Below the pieces are notes generated by a model, which had not been told where the DNA came from, searched no databases, and worked only from the letters and a program-made list of their open reading frames with translations. From positions 25,382 through 89,381 of the forward strand of contig NZ_FNIL01000013.1 of NCBI RefSeq assembly GCF_900103955.1: a DNA stretch of 64,000 bases, in the 5' to 3' direction. Numbering within the stretch: the stretch's first letter is position 1; each line of letters starts with the position of its first letter. A program made the position numbers and the translations under genes. This stretch comes from Alkalicoccus daliensis (GTDB lineage: Bacteria > Bacillota > Bacilli > Bacillales > Salisediminibacteriaceae). Below are positions 48,981 to 57,821 of the stretch, one piece after another.

Positions 48981-49286
48981 GTGAAAATTACAGTTTATGG
49001 AGCTGAACAAAAATGTGCCAGCTGTATCCATCTGCCAAGTGCAATAGAAACAAAAGAATGGCTGGAAGCTGCAGTTTCAAGAAAGTTTCCTGATTATCCA
49101 TTGGAATTTATCTACTGCGATATTGAACAGCCGCAGACGGAAGAAGAAAAAGATTTTTCTGCACGAATTTTGGAAGAAGAATACTTTTATCCATTGGTAG
49201 TACTGGAAGGTGAAGTAATTGCGGAAGGTGACCCGAGACTTCCGGTGATTTATAAGCATATTGAACAAAAGCATCAGATAAGCTGA
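48981..49286 (+). CDS. yuzD: YuzD family protein (DUF1462)
   Basis: About 101 residues, thioredoxin-like: KITVYGAEQKCASCIHLPSA carries a CxxC, and EFIYCDIEQPQTEEEK and YPLVVLEGEVIAEGDPRLP follow, as in YuzD. Start taken as GTG 48981 (AAAGGCG upstream), matching family N-termini; an in-frame ATG at 48945 would add 12 residues. Next to yutI, as in B. subtilis, suggesting a role in Fe-S or thiol chemistry. Confidence 0.88.
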   Translation: MKITVYGAEQKCASCIHLPSAIETKEWLEAAVSRKFPDYPLEFIYCDIEQPQTEEEKDFSARILEEEYFYPLVVLEGEVIAEGDPRLPVIYKHIEQKHQIS

Positions 49287-49396
49287 AAATAGAGCCTCAC
49301 AACATTTTGTTTGAAGCGGTAAATACGAAATATAATTTGTTTTATTCATTCAGGCAGAGAGCTTTTTATAAACTATATTTTATAAAGGAGATGCAG

Positions 49397-50383
49397 ATGC
49401 CTTACCTTGCTGATGATAAACGCTATGAAAAAATGATATACAACCGTACAGGAAACTCCGGTCTGCTGCTGCCTGCAATCTCTCTCGGACTATGGCATAA
49501 TTTCGGGGGCGCAGACTCTTTTGAAAACGGACGAGCTATGCTGCAAAAAGCATTTGATCTTGGAATTACTCATTTCGACTTAGCAAACAATTATGGTCCT
49601 CCACCAGGTTCGGCAGAAGAAATGTTTGGTAAAATGATGAAGACGGATTTCAAACCCTACCGGGACGAGATGATTGTGTCTTCAAAAGCAGGGTATCGTA
49701 TGTGGGAAGGCCCTTACGGTGACTGGGCATCTAAAAAATACATGGTGGCCAGTTTAGACCAGAGCCTTCAGCGGATGGGGCTTGATTATGTAGATATTTA
49801 TTATTCTCATCGGCCGGATCCTCACACTCCCTTAGAAGAAACCATGGGGGCCCTCGACCAGATCGTACGGGAGGGTAAGGCACTGTATGTTGGAATTTCA
49901 AGCTACAGCGCGGAGGAAACAGCGGACGCTTCTGCTATCTTACATCGTCTGGGTACACCCCTGCTGATTCACCAGCCGAACTATTCTATGTTTAACCGCT
50001 GGATAGAGAATGGGCTTCAGGAGGTATTGGAAAAGAACGGTACCGGCTCTATTGCTTTTGGGCCTCTTGCACAAGGATTATTAACGAATAAATATCTGGG
50101 AGGGATTCCAGCTGATTCCCGAGCTGCCAGAAGCGGAACCTTTCTGCAGGAGGAACAAGTGTCTGCCTCTGCAGTTGAAAAAGTACAAAAATTAAATGAA
50201 ATAGCGGAAAAGCGAGAACAATCTCTCCCACAAATGGCACTGGCGTGGGTTTTGAGAGGGAACGTAACTTCAGCATTAATTGGCGCGAGCCGCGTGAGCC
50301 AAATCGAGGAAAACGTGAAGGCCCTTAATAATTTGGAATTCAGTGAAGACGAGTTAAAGGAAATTGATACTATACTGCAATGA
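49397..50383 (+). CDS. Aldo/keto reductase (YghZ-like)
   Basis: A 328-residue NADPH-dependent oxidoreductase. Catalytic residues: Asp and Tyr in THFDLANNYGPPPGSAEE, Lys in IVSSKAGYRM and His in DIYYSHRPDP; YVGISSYSAEE and LIGASRVSQIEENV are typical. Closest to the YghZ (L-glyceraldehyde 3-phosphate reductase) group. AAGGAGATG fixes ATG 49397. Not part of an operon. Confidence 0.93.
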   Translation: MPYLADDKRYEKMIYNRTGNSGLLLPAISLGLWHNFGGADSFENGRAMLQKAFDLGITHFDLANNYGPPPGSAEEMFGKMMKTDFKPYRDEMIVSSKAGYRMWEGPYGDWASKKYMVASLDQSLQRMGLDYVDIYYSHRPDPHTPLEETMGALDQIVREGKALYVGISSYSAEETADASAILHRLGTPLLIHQPNYSMFNRWIENGLQEVLEKNGTGSIAFGPLAQGLLTNKYLGGIPADSRAARSGTFLQEEQVSASAVEKVQKLNEIAEKREQSLPQMALAWVLRGNVTSALIGASRVSQIEENVKALNNLEFSEDELKEIDTILQ

Positions 50384-50390
50384 TTAAATA

Positions 50391-50414
50391 AGAGACCTCC
50401 GAAACGGAGGTCTC
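50391..50414. terminator. Strong hairpin between convergent genes
   Basis: GAGACCTCCG-AAA-CGGAGGTCTC. Very stable, but no clear T run on either side. Confidence 0.5.
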
Positions 50415-50464
50415 CTAAACATTTTCTGTGCAGTTCATTCCAGCAGTCAGAAGCAATGGTCCTT

Positions 50465-51547
50465 CTAGGAACCGGAATGATGCTTGTACATCCATAAAAC
50501 ACCTGATTTTAATACACGCGGAACGCGTCCTGTGAGCTGGCGTTCTCCCATAAGACCAAAGCCGTGCTTCTTGCCAAGAGAGCCAAGGACACCTTTCAGC
50601 TTCATCTTTGGCATTGTCTCAGGAAATGGTTCGCCATTCCATTTTTTTCGCAGAAGCACTGCTATTTGATCCCCCTGCGCTTCTGCAAGCTGTGCACTTG
50701 GAGCATGTTCAGAAGAAGAGCAGTCTCCCACCATATAAACATTTTCAAAGGAAGGGATAGTATGGTATTTCGTAGTGATGACTCGTCCCATTCTGTCAGT
50801 TTCAAGGCTGTGCTCCGCAGTGAGTTTTCTGACAAGCTTATTCGGCTGCACTCCGGCAGTCCAGATAATTGCATCCAGCTCTTCAGGCTCTCCATGATTA
50901 TAAAGAGTTTTCCAGTCTACTTCTGTAATATTTGCCCGGTTAATAATGGTAATGTTGTTTTCAATAAACCAATCTGTTACATAGGAATATAGTTTCTTTG
51001 GGAACATCGAAAGAATATTTTCTCCACGGTCGTACAACCGAATATTTAAATCTTCTCTGCTTTCCCGAAGCTCACTGGCAGTCTCTACACCGCTCAGCCC
51101 GCCTCCTACAATAGCTACTTTCCCCCCGTGCGGGACGTTCTGGATAATCTGATTTGTTTTACGTGCCCGGCGCATGCTCTGGATGCTAAGAGTTTTCTCC
51201 TCCGCCCCAGGAACACCGTGGTGCTTATCCTCACAACCTAAGCCGATAATCAGGTCATCATAAGTAAGTGTGTTTCCTGATTTTAATTCTACTGTGTTAT
51301 CCGCTAAACGAATATTAGTAATAGTATCACAGACATGATGAAGGCGTTCGTCTTCCGGAAAAGAAATCCGTAAGTGCTGGTCTGCAACAGTACCAGCTGC
51401 CAGTGCATAAAATTCGGTCTTTAAACTGTGGTAAGCTTCCCGTTCTACCAGTGTGATGGTGACGTCGCGAACTTCTTTATCCGCTAACAGCCTTTGGATC
51501 ACACGAAGTCCTCCGTAGCCACCGCCTAAAATTACAAGATGACGCAC
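50465..51547 (-). CDS. yutJ: Type II NADH dehydrogenase-like flavoprotein (YutJ-like)
   Basis: A 360-residue FAD/NAD(P)H oxidoreductase. FAD motif LVILGGGYGGLRVIQRL at the N-terminus, NADH motif VAIVGGGLSGVETASEL in the middle, then VYMVGDCSSSEHAPSAQLAEAQG. It transfers electrons from NADH to menaquinone without pumping protons. Starts at GTG 51547 behind AAAGGGG. A cre-like site lies 137 bases upstream. A second paralogue is at 55905. Confidence 0.92.
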   Translation of the reverse strand: MRHLVILGGGYGGLRVIQRLLADKEVRDVTITLVEREAYHSLKTEFYALAAGTVADQHLRISFPEDERLHHVCDTITNIRLADNTVELKSGNTLTYDDLIIGLGCEDKHHGVPGAEEKTLSIQSMRRARKTNQIIQNVPHGGKVAIVGGGLSGVETASELRESREDLNIRLYDRGENILSMFPKKLYSYVTDWFIENNITIINRANITEVDWKTLYNHGEPEELDAIIWTAGVQPNKLVRKLTAEHSLETDRMGRVITTKYHTIPSFENVYMVGDCSSSEHAPSAQLAEAQGDQIAVLLRKKWNGEPFPETMPKMKLKGVLGSLGKKHGFGLMGERQLTGRVPRVLKSGVLWMYKHHSGS

Positions 51548-51683
51548 GAAATCAACCCCTTTCAATCGTGCAAAAGGAGAATAAACAGCTGAAATCCCAA
51601 CGTTTATCACTTCTTCTAACGATATATTGTTTTAACAATGCCATTTTCAATATACCAGTTTTATGAAGAGACTACAATCAAAT
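51548..51683 (-). promoter_or_regulatory. Upstream region of yutJ
   Basis: Contains the AAAGGGG ribosome-binding site at 51556-51562 and AT-rich sequence. No unambiguous -35/-10 pair was picked out on the minus strand. Confidence 0.35.
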
Positions 51684-51698
51684 TTGAAAGCGTTTCAA
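51684..51698. promoter_or_regulatory. CcpA-binding (cre) site
   Basis: TTGAAAGCGTTTCAA is an almost symmetrical, near-ideal cre box (WTGNAANCGNWNNCW). It lies upstream of yutJ, so carbon catabolite control of this NADH dehydrogenase is likely. Confidence 0.7.
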
Positions 51699-52140
51699 TT
51701 GTAAGATAAATCAGAAAATAAGGCAGCTGATTAATTTAATAGCAGGGCAGTTTTTTGTCTGAATTAAGGATCTTCACCATAATATGCAGGAGACAAATAA
51801 TATAAAAAGATAGATCTATTGATTATCGATTTATTCGGAAAAAATTTGCCGGTAGGATGCGATGTCTGAGGTTTCAGTTTCTTCGCTTTGCCGAGGAGAA
51901 AGCTTTCGGCAGAAGCAGAGCGTCTTACCGCATTCCAGAGAAGAAACTCTTTCTTTCCTTTTGATAAAAAACATTCACTATAATATATCTGTCTCTTATT
52001 TGTTTTTTCTACCCTGCTTCGCAACTACACTTTGTGGTGAAGAACCTTTATCATTACATTCTTTGTAAAAATTAACGGTCTGGAGAAAAAATATAAGCAG
52101 AAAATTCAATAGCTGATGTGAGAGGAAGAAGCTGAACTTG
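51699..52140. other. Gene-free stretch before yuzB
   Basis: About 440 bases without a supportable gene. A GC-richer patch at about 51850-51950 (GCTTTGCCGAGGAGAAAGC) looks like decayed repeat sequence similar in style to 27720-27790. Confidence 0.4.
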
Positions 52141-52169
52141 TTGACAAAATACAGCTCTGCCCATTAGCA
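52141..52169 (+). promoter_or_regulatory. Probable promoter of yuzB
   Basis: TTGACA (52141-52146), 17-base spacer, TTAGCA (52164-52169). Confidence 0.5.
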
Positions 52170-52205
52170 TAAACAATGATGAAAGAAAGTATTGAGGTGA
52201 ACAAA

Positions 52206-52442
52206 ATGAAACCAATTATTGAATTTTGTATTAGCAACCTCGCCAGTGGAACACAGGAAGTCATGGCAGAGCTTGAAAAAGATCCAGATCTGGATGTGAT
52301 TGAATATGGATGCCTCAGTTATTGCGGGATGTGTTCAAGAAACCGTTATGCACTCGTGAATGGCGATATGGTAGTCGGGGATACGAATGAGGAGCTAATC
52401 AACAATATATATCAGCATCTGGATGAAAATCCGATGTTTTAA
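52206..52442 (+). CDS. yuzB: YuzB family protein (DUF1450)
   Basis: A 78-residue protein with four cysteines: [13 protein letters not shown] and [20 protein letters not shown], then [17 protein letters not shown]. The pattern resembles thioredoxin-like [2Fe-2S] ferredoxins and matches YuzB. GAGGTG fixes ATG 52206. Function unknown; neighbours are redox and Fe-S genes. Confidence 0.9.
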   Translation: MKPIIEFCISNLASGTQEVMAELEKDPDLDVIEYGCLSYCGMCSRNRYALVNGDMVVGDTNEELINNIYQHLDENPMF

Positions 52443-52482
52443 ACGCAGGTAAACAGTTTAATCAGGAAAGCAGGTGGTGGGG

Positions 52483-52719
52483 ATGGGACCTATCCCGTTT
52501 GAACATACTTGGCCCTATGAAAGACAGATGGGGGAAATATATGTAAGTGAATGTCCGTACTGCCGGGAAGACAATGTGCTTACGCATATGAAGGATGCAG
52601 CTTTGGCAAGAGCGAAAGAGGGCGTGAAAACCCGGATTAATTTTCCCTGCTGTCATAAAACGATGGTTATTCTGGAAGCGGACGATGATTATTTTTGGAC
52701 CAATGAACCGCTGCGATAA
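52483..52719 (+). CDS. Small cysteine-rich protein of unknown function
   Basis: About 78 residues from ATG 52483 (AGGTGG upstream): MGPIPFEHTWPYERQMG, then VSECPYCREDNVLTHM (CxxC), NFPCCHKTMVILEADDDYFW (CCH). The CPYC...CCH pattern suggests a zinc ribbon or rubredoxin-like metal site. It follows yuzB closely and ends at a terminator, so both form a short operon. Family not recognised. Confidence 0.7.
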   Translation: MGPIPFEHTWPYERQMGEIYVSECPYCREDNVLTHMKDAALARAKEGVKTRINFPCCHKTMVILEADDDYFWTNEPLR

Positions 52720-52758
52720 AAAAGATGCCTCCGGGTTTACCGGAAGCATCTTTTTTTA
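52720..52758. terminator. Bidirectional terminator
   Basis: AAGATGCCTCCGG and CCGGAAGCATCTT stem with A run before and T run after; shared with mqnE. Confidence 0.9.
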
Positions 52759-53850
52759 ATACGTTTTAATTACGTTATAGAAAGTGTCACGTTCTACAGG
52801 AGTTTTTCCTGCGCCCTTAATAAGGTGCACGAGTTCTGCGCGAGTAAGGCTTTGAGAAGTTAATGCCCCGACAGAATGAGAAATACGCTCCTCAATCAGT
52901 GTGCCGTGGATATCGGAGCTTCCAAAAGCAAGGGACATCTGTGTAAGCTGCACACCGATATTAATCCAGTAAGCTTTAATATGATCAAAGTTATCAAGCA
53001 TTAAGCGGCTGATTGCCACGGTGCGAAGATCATCATAAGCGGACGTACGGCGCTTCAACCCGGCACTTGCCTTTCTCGGCTGCATCGCTAATGGAATAAA
53101 CACCATAAATCCATTTGTTTTATCCTGCAGCTGACGCAGACGGTCCATATGAATTAATCGTTCTTCTTTTGATTCAATAGAGCCATACAGCATTGTCGCA
53201 TGAGTACGCAGGCCAAGGTTGTGGGCAATCTCGTGCGCTTCCAGCCACTGATCTGTTGAAGCTTTATCCGGGCTCATTTTTGCACGGTAATTTTCCGTTA
53301 AAATTTCTGCGCCGCCGCCTGGGAGTGTATCCAGTCCAGCTTCCACGAGCTGTTCCATTACCTGCTGCATTGTCTGCCCTGAGTGGCGTGCGAAGAATTC
53401 AATCTCCGCACCGGTGTACGCTTTGATCGTAACCTGAGGATAATGCTTCTTCAAAGTGCGTACAGTATTTAAGTAATAATCGAATGGGACATCTGTATTG
53501 TGTCCGCCGACAATGTGGAATTCCTGAATATTATCATTCCATCGCTTCTGGACATACTCCAGGAGTTCTTCTTCATGCATCGTATATGCGCCTTCTTCTC
53601 CCGGTTTACGCTTAAATCCGCAGAATGCACAGCTTGCTTCACATACATTCGTAGGATTAATATACAAGTTCTCAATAAAGTAAACATTGTCTCCATTTTT
53701 CTGCTCATTCACCTGACTCGCAAGCTGAGCTACGGTAAGTAAATCGGGTGTTTCATATAACTTTAGACCGTCTTCAATTGTAAGACGTTCTCCATTTTGT
53801 ACCTTCTGCTGAATTGCCTGCAGCTGATCGTCCAGTAAAATCGTACTCAT
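52756..53850 (-). CDS. mqnE: Aminodeoxyfutalosine synthase
   Basis: A 364-residue radical-SAM enzyme. Cys70, Cys74 and Cys77 (NVCEASCAFCGFKR) bind the [4Fe-4S] cluster; the GAEIEFFARHSG, LPGGGAEILTENYRAKMSPDK and LRTHATMLYGSIESKEERL blocks are typical of MqnE/MqnC. It joins SAM and 3-(1-carboxyvinyl)oxybenzoate into aminodeoxyfutalosine. Its presence means menaquinone is made by the futalosine route rather than by the MenFDHCEBA route of B. subtilis. Other mqn genes are not in the window. Confidence 0.92.
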   Translation of the reverse strand: MSTILLDDQLQAIQQKVQNGERLTIEDGLKLYETPDLLTVAQLASQVNEQKNGDNVYFIENLYINPTNVCEASCAFCGFKRKPGEEGAYTMHEEELLEYVQKRWNDNIQEFHIVGGHNTDVPFDYYLNTVRTLKKHYPQVTIKAYTGAEIEFFARHSGQTMQQVMEQLVEAGLDTLPGGGAEILTENYRAKMSPDKASTDQWLEAHEIAHNLGLRTHATMLYGSIESKEERLIHMDRLRQLQDKTNGFMVFIPLAMQPRKASAGLKRRTSAYDDLRTVAISRLMLDNFDHIKAYWINIGVQLTQMSLAFGSSDIHGTLIEERISHSVGALTSQSLTRAELVHLIKGAGKTPVERDTFYNVIKTY

Positions 53851-53965
53851 CTGAATCCCCTGCCTTTATTATGTTAAACGAGCCTCTATATTCGAAGCAC
53901 GAACTATTTCTATCTTACCACCAACCGAATAACGTTGCCAAACTTTAGATTGAGGGTCTGAAAAT

Positions 53966-53994
53966 TTGTAGAGAGGAGACGTCGTTGTTATAAT
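53966..53994 (+). promoter_or_regulatory. Promoter of the IscA-type gene
   Basis: TTGTAG (53966-53971), 17-base spacer, TATAAT (53989-53994). Confidence 0.6.
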
Positions 53995-54029
53995 AGAAGA
54001 AGCAATATATACAGAGGAGGCAGATCACT

Positions 54030-54380
54030 ATGATTACTATTACTGAAGCAGCAGCTGCTCAGATTAAAACAATGATGGAAGATGACGCAGATGCGAAGTT
54101 TATGCGTGTAGGTGTTCAGGGTGGCGGCTGTACTGGTCTATCCTATGGCATGGGGTTTGAAACAGAAGTTCACGAGGACGACCAGCAGGTAACGATAAAT
54201 GGAATTGATCTCGTCATAGACGAGGAAAGCGCGCCGATGCTTGATGGCGTCAAGATTGACTTTAAAACTAATATGATGGGCGGCGGCTTTACTTTGGATA
54301 ATCCCAATGCTATTGCCAACTGCGGCTGCGGTGCTTCGTTCAGAACTGCCACAAACGCCGGTGCTCCCGAAAATTGTTAA
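54030..54380 (+). CDS. A-type Fe-S carrier protein (HesB/IscA/ErpA, YutM-like)
   Basis: A 116-residue A-type carrier. Three cluster cysteines are visible: Cys in VQGGGCTGLSYGM and the pair in NCGCGASF. GGFTLDNPNA is the family's usual approach to that pair. It receives and delivers Fe-S clusters. AGGAGG precedes ATG. Confidence 0.95.
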   Translation: MITITEAAAAQIKTMMEDDADAKFMRVGVQGGGCTGLSYGMGFETEVHEDDQQVTINGIDLVIDEESAPMLDGVKIDFKTNMMGGGFTLDNPNAIANCGCGASFRTATNAGAPENC

Positions 54381-54386
54381 CTTATT

Positions 54387-54424
54387 AACAGCTGTTCCTG
54401 CATGCAGGGGCAGCTGTTTTTTTA
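54387..54424 (+). terminator. Terminator after the IscA-type gene
   Basis: AACAGCTG/CAGCTGTT stem with inner CCTGC/GCAGG pairs, then seven T residues. Confidence 0.88.
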
Positions 54425-54452
54425 AATTAACAGAATAAAGCTGTTCTACATG

Positions 54453-54485
54453 AAAAGGGTGCTCCCAGAATAGGAAGCACCCCTT
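54453..54485 (-). terminator. Terminator of yumC
   Basis: On the minus strand GGGTGCTTCC and GGGAGCACCC pair, followed by TTTTC. Confidence 0.8.
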
Positions 54486-54542
54486 TGACTAAAGAAATAA
54501 TAAAGTAATTACATAGTCTTCTAAATTAAGCCCGCGCGGCTG

Positions 54543-55535
54543 TTAAAATAAGCTCGTGCTGTGACCCGCTGTAGCTTTTGCCTTTGGATCAATATAAACT
54601 TTTGCTTTATTTACCGCGGTAGGAGCTTCACCGAAGCCGGTAGCAATCAGTTTCGCTTTGCCGTCATACGTTACAATATCTCCTACACCGTAAATTCCTT
54701 CAATATTTGTTTCCGTATTGGAATTCACTAAAATCGAATTTTTCTCAATTTCGAGCCCCCAGGTTTTAATAGGTCCGAGGTTAGAAACAAACCCGTAATT
54801 TACAATTAATGAATCGATATCCACTTTCTCCGTTTCACCATCTTTGTGCTTTAAGGTAACACTTGTGATTTTATCATCTTCATAATGAAGCTCATCTACA
54901 TTATAAGGAGTTTTCACAGTGATTTTTTCAGAGTTTTCCATCTGAGAAACACTGTGCTCGTGCGCACGGAACTTATCCCGGCGGTGGACGATCATTACTT
55001 GCTCTGCAATGTCTTCCAGCATGAGCGTCCAGTCTACAGCAGAGTCGCCGCCTCCCGCGAGTACAACACGGTCCCCTGCAAACTGATTTAAGTCATTAAC
55101 AAAGTAATGCAGATTTGTTTCTTCAAAACGTTCCGCACCTTCAATTTTCAAACGGCGGGGCTGGAATGCACCTACGCCGGCTGCAATAATTACCGTATGG
55201 GTATAATGCTCTTCTTTATTCGTCCGCAGTGTGAAAATACCCTCGCTGTCTTTTTCAATATCTTCCACTGACTGATCCAGGACCACTGCAGGATCAAAGT
55301 ACATTGCCTGCTCTACAAGGTTATCAACAAGTTCCTGTGCGCGTACTTTAGGATATCCTGCGACATCATAAATATATTTTTCAGGATACAGCGCAGAAAG
55401 CTGGCCACCCAGCTGTGGCATTGCTTCTACTATTTTTACTTTCATTTGACGCAGCCCAGCATAAAAAGCCGTATATAAACCGACGGGACCTCCGCCTATA
55501 ATGGTAATATCATATATTTCGCGATCTTGGGACAC
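54543..55535 (-). CDS. yumC: Ferredoxin/flavodoxin-NADP+ reductase, thioredoxin-reductase type
   Basis: A 330-residue flavoprotein like B. subtilis YumC. FAD motif [18 protein letters not shown], then [27 protein letters not shown] motif [17 protein letters not shown] with [12 protein letters not shown], and the C-terminal [19 protein letters not shown]. It lacks the CxxC of thioredoxin reductase, as expected. Start taken at GTG 55535, which aligns with family N-termini and follows GGAGGTG; an in-frame ATG six codons earlier overlaps that site. Confidence 0.95.
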   Translation of the reverse strand: MSQDREIYDITIIGGGPVGLYTAFYAGLRQMKVKIVEAMPQLGGQLSALYPEKYIYDVAGYPKVRAQELVDNLVEQAMYFDPAVVLDQSVEDIEKDSEGIFTLRTNKEEHYTHTVIIAAGVGAFQPRRLKIEGAERFEETNLHYFVNDLNQFAGDRVVLAGGGDSAVDWTLMLEDIAEQVMIVHRRDKFRAHEHSVSQMENSEKITVKTPYNVDELHYEDDKITSVTLKHKDGETEKVDIDSLIVNYGFVSNLGPIKTWGLEIEKNSILVNSNTETNIEGIYGVGDIVTYDGKAKLIATGFGEAPTAVNKAKVYIDPKAKATAGHSTSLF

Positions 55536-55699
55536 AATACATGGCACCTCCATATTTTATTTCTACTAAACTATTATAGACTTTCCTGCACTTAATGAAA
55601 AGTCGATTGTTTTGAGAGGGCTTATTCTTGAGAAATTCCACAGAAATAGATATAATTATATAGGAAAGTGAATAAGTTCATTTATTGTTCAAAAAGTAG

Positions 55700-55728
55700 T
55701 TGAAATGCGTTAGTAAACGTCCTATGAT
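55700..55728 (+). promoter_or_regulatory. Probable promoter of ndh
   Basis: TTGAAA (55700-55705), 17-base spacer, TATGAT (55723-55728). About 175 bases of leader follow. In it, ACGTAA-AGC-TTACGT (55762-55776) is an inverted repeat, and a short hairpin AACAG/CTGTT (55836-55853) precedes eight T residues. Confidence 0.5.
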
Positions 55729-55904
55729 TGTAAGGGGTCTCATATGTTAACAATCAGCAGTACGTAAAGCTTACGTTTTTCAGTTGCTTCTCTTTTTACA
55801 GAGGTACGTGAAAGAAATCACAATATTGTATGCCGAACAGTGAAACTGCTGTTTTTTTTGTGTGAAGCTTAATGCTGTAAAATTATTAAATTGGAGTGAA
55901 TACA

Positions 55905-57113
55905 ATGAATAAAAAGCCGAAGATAGTAATACTTGGTGCAGGTTACGGGGGCATGATCGTTGCTTCAAGACTGCAGAAATCTACAGTAGTGAAAGATGCA
56001 GAAGTAACACTGGTAAACAAGCATGATTATCATTACCAGACAACATGGCTGCATGAACCTGCGGCTGGAACGATGCATCCTGACAAAACAAGAATGAAAA
56101 TTGACAGCGTGATTGATACGCAGAAAATCAATTTTGTGAAAGATACAGTAGTAGAAATCAAGCGGGAAGAAAAGAAAGTCGTACTCAGCAATTTAGAACT
56201 GGACTACGATTATCTCGTACTTGGTCTTGGCTCTGTGCCGGAAACTTTTGGTATTCCCGGCGTAAAGGAACATGCATTTTCTATTCGCAGCGTAAACTCT
56301 GTGCGCTTGATCAAAGATCATATGGAATATCAGTTCGCAAGCTACAACAAGCAGGATGAAAAGTTTGAAGAGACATTAACTTTCGTAGTAGCAGGGGCTG
56401 GTTTTACTGGAATCGAATTTGTCGGTGAATTGACAGAACGGATTCCTGAGCTTTGTGAAATGTATGATATTCCAAGAGAAAAAGTTCGTCTTGTTTCAGT
56501 AGAAGCTGCTCCGACAGCGCTGCCGGGATTCGATGAAGAGCTCGTAGAATACGCAATGAACGTGCTTGAAAGCCGCGGCGTTGAATTTATGATCAATACT
56601 CCAATCAAGGAAGTACGAGAAGACGGTGTATTGTTGAATGATGATTCTTTCATTAAGTCCAGCACCGTAGTCTGGACAACTGGAGTCAGAGGAAATCCAG
56701 TAGTGGAAAAGTCAGGCTTTGACGCTATGCGCGGCCGTATTAAAGTAACTGATGACCTGCGCAGCCCGGAAGACGAAAATATTTTCGTTATCGGAGACTG
56801 CTCGCTGATTATCAATGAAGAAATCAACCGCCCTTATCCTCCTACTGCGCAAATTGCAATCCAGCAGGCGTATACTTGTGCAAACAATTTAAAAGCACTG
56901 GTAGAAGGAAAGAAAGAACTTGAAACTTTTAAGCCGGATATTAAAGGTACTGTAGCATCCCTCGGCGGAAAAGAAGCGATCGGTATTGTTGGTTCCCGAA
57001 AAGTTTACGGAAACTCTGCATCCGTAGTGAAAAAGATGATCGATAACCGTTACCTTCTGATGCTTGGCGGCATGCCGCTTGTAATTAAAAAAGGTAAATG
57101 GAAAATGTTTTAA
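55905..57113 (+). CDS. ndh: Type II NADH dehydrogenase
   Basis: A 402-residue NDH-2 like B. subtilis YumB. FAD motif IVILGAGYGGMIVASRL, quinone-site region KHDYHYQTTWLHEPAAGT, NADH motif FVVAGAGFTGIEFVGELTE, and VIGDCSLIINEEINRPYPPTAQIAIQQA. A membrane-attached helix is likely at the C-terminus. Start is ATG 55905 behind TTGGAGTG. Paired back to back with yumC. Confidence 0.95.
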   Translation: MNKKPKIVILGAGYGGMIVASRLQKSTVVKDAEVTLVNKHDYHYQTTWLHEPAAGTMHPDKTRMKIDSVIDTQKINFVKDTVVEIKREEKKVVLSNLELDYDYLVLGLGSVPETFGIPGVKEHAFSIRSVNSVRLIKDHMEYQFASYNKQDEKFEETLTFVVAGAGFTGIEFVGELTERIPELCEMYDIPREKVRLVSVEAAPTALPGFDEELVEYAMNVLESRGVEFMINTPIKEVREDGVLLNDDSFIKSSTVVWTTGVRGNPVVEKSGFDAMRGRIKVTDDLRSPEDENIFVIGDCSLIINEEINRPYPPTAQIAIQQAYTCANNLKALVEGKKELETFKPDIKGTVASLGGKEAIGIVGSRKVYGNSASVVKKMIDNRYLLMLGGMPLVIKKGKWKMF

Positions 57114-57153
57114 AGAAGATGACGTTCTCTCTGTGCAGAGGGCGTCTTTTTTT
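57114..57153 (+). terminator. Terminator after ndh
   Basis: GACGTTCTCT and AGAGGGCGTC pair with wobbles, then seven T residues. Confidence 0.85.
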
Positions 57154-57157
57154 ATTT

Positions 57158-57472
57158 GCTGCCTTGAAAATAAAAGTTCCGCTAAAAAGAAGTAATATTG
57201 CTGTTTCACTTTCGGAGAGGCTTACCTAAGGGCTTGTTCTCGACTAATTTCTTTCCCAGGGCACGGCTTCCATCGATCCACAGACAGCAGGACAGAGACC
57301 GCCATGTTGTCTTGAAGAACCAGGATCGATTCCGCTCGTGCTTCGTGACCAGGCCACTTGGATTCTCCAACTGCGCTCGTGCGTCCTCTCCTTCGTTACA
57401 CAGCAGTATTAATTTTCATACTTCATGGTGCAAAAATTTTGCATGAGTGTCTCTGTTAATGTTCATTGTTGA
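57158..57472 (-). repeat. Modular structured repeat, copy C (alternative centre)
   Basis: Read on the minus strand, its ends match copies A and B (TTATCAACAATGA, AACAGAGACACTCATGC, TTTTTGCACCATGAAGTATG, GGAGAGG..., ATTAGTCGAGAACAAGCCC, CCTCTCC, TTACTTCTTTTTAGCGG). The middle is different: ATCGATCC ... GGATCGAT enclosing a GGCGG-TCT-CTGTC hairpin, shared with copy D. The GGAGAGG/CCTCTCC stem is perfect here. The outer stem has one mismatch (C opposite A). Confidence 0.82.
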
Positions 57473-57821
57473 TAATAATAGAAGACTTCACTATAACTGG
57501 CCTGCCGTGGGCGAGTTTCTCCGCTTTCATCCCGGTGGCTTTCCAACCGACATCTCACTCCACGACAAGGGAAGAAAAAAATCAGCAGGCACTGCATTAG
57601 CTCCTTCTAAAGCAAAATTTTTTCGAATAAATACTCTACAGACATAATTAAATTTCTTTGAATAATAAAAAATCATTTGAAAGAAAAACTGACAAAGAAA
57701 GAGCATAGAACGAATGTTTGCGCTTACATAGCTTAAAATGACGGAATATTGAATTTTCTTATTCAAATAAAATCTGGTATATTATCAGAAATATCTGATA
57801 ATTAATAGAGGGGGATATAAA
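57473..57821. other. Gene-free stretch after copy C
   Basis: About 350 bases with no supportable gene. A GC-rich patch at 57500-57600 may be decayed repeat sequence. The end holds the GAGGGGG ribosome-binding site of yuiA. Confidence 0.4.

Noticed and set aside
57158..57472. Insertion sequence or CRISPR array as explanation for the dispersed repeats
   Set aside because: No transposase frame, no target-site duplication seen, no regular spacer-repeat pattern; copies are single and far apart.
57198..57647. Two frames of 66 and 82 codons in the copy C region
   Set aside because: They run across the repeat and its flank, are not conserved in copies A or B, and have no ribosome-binding site.
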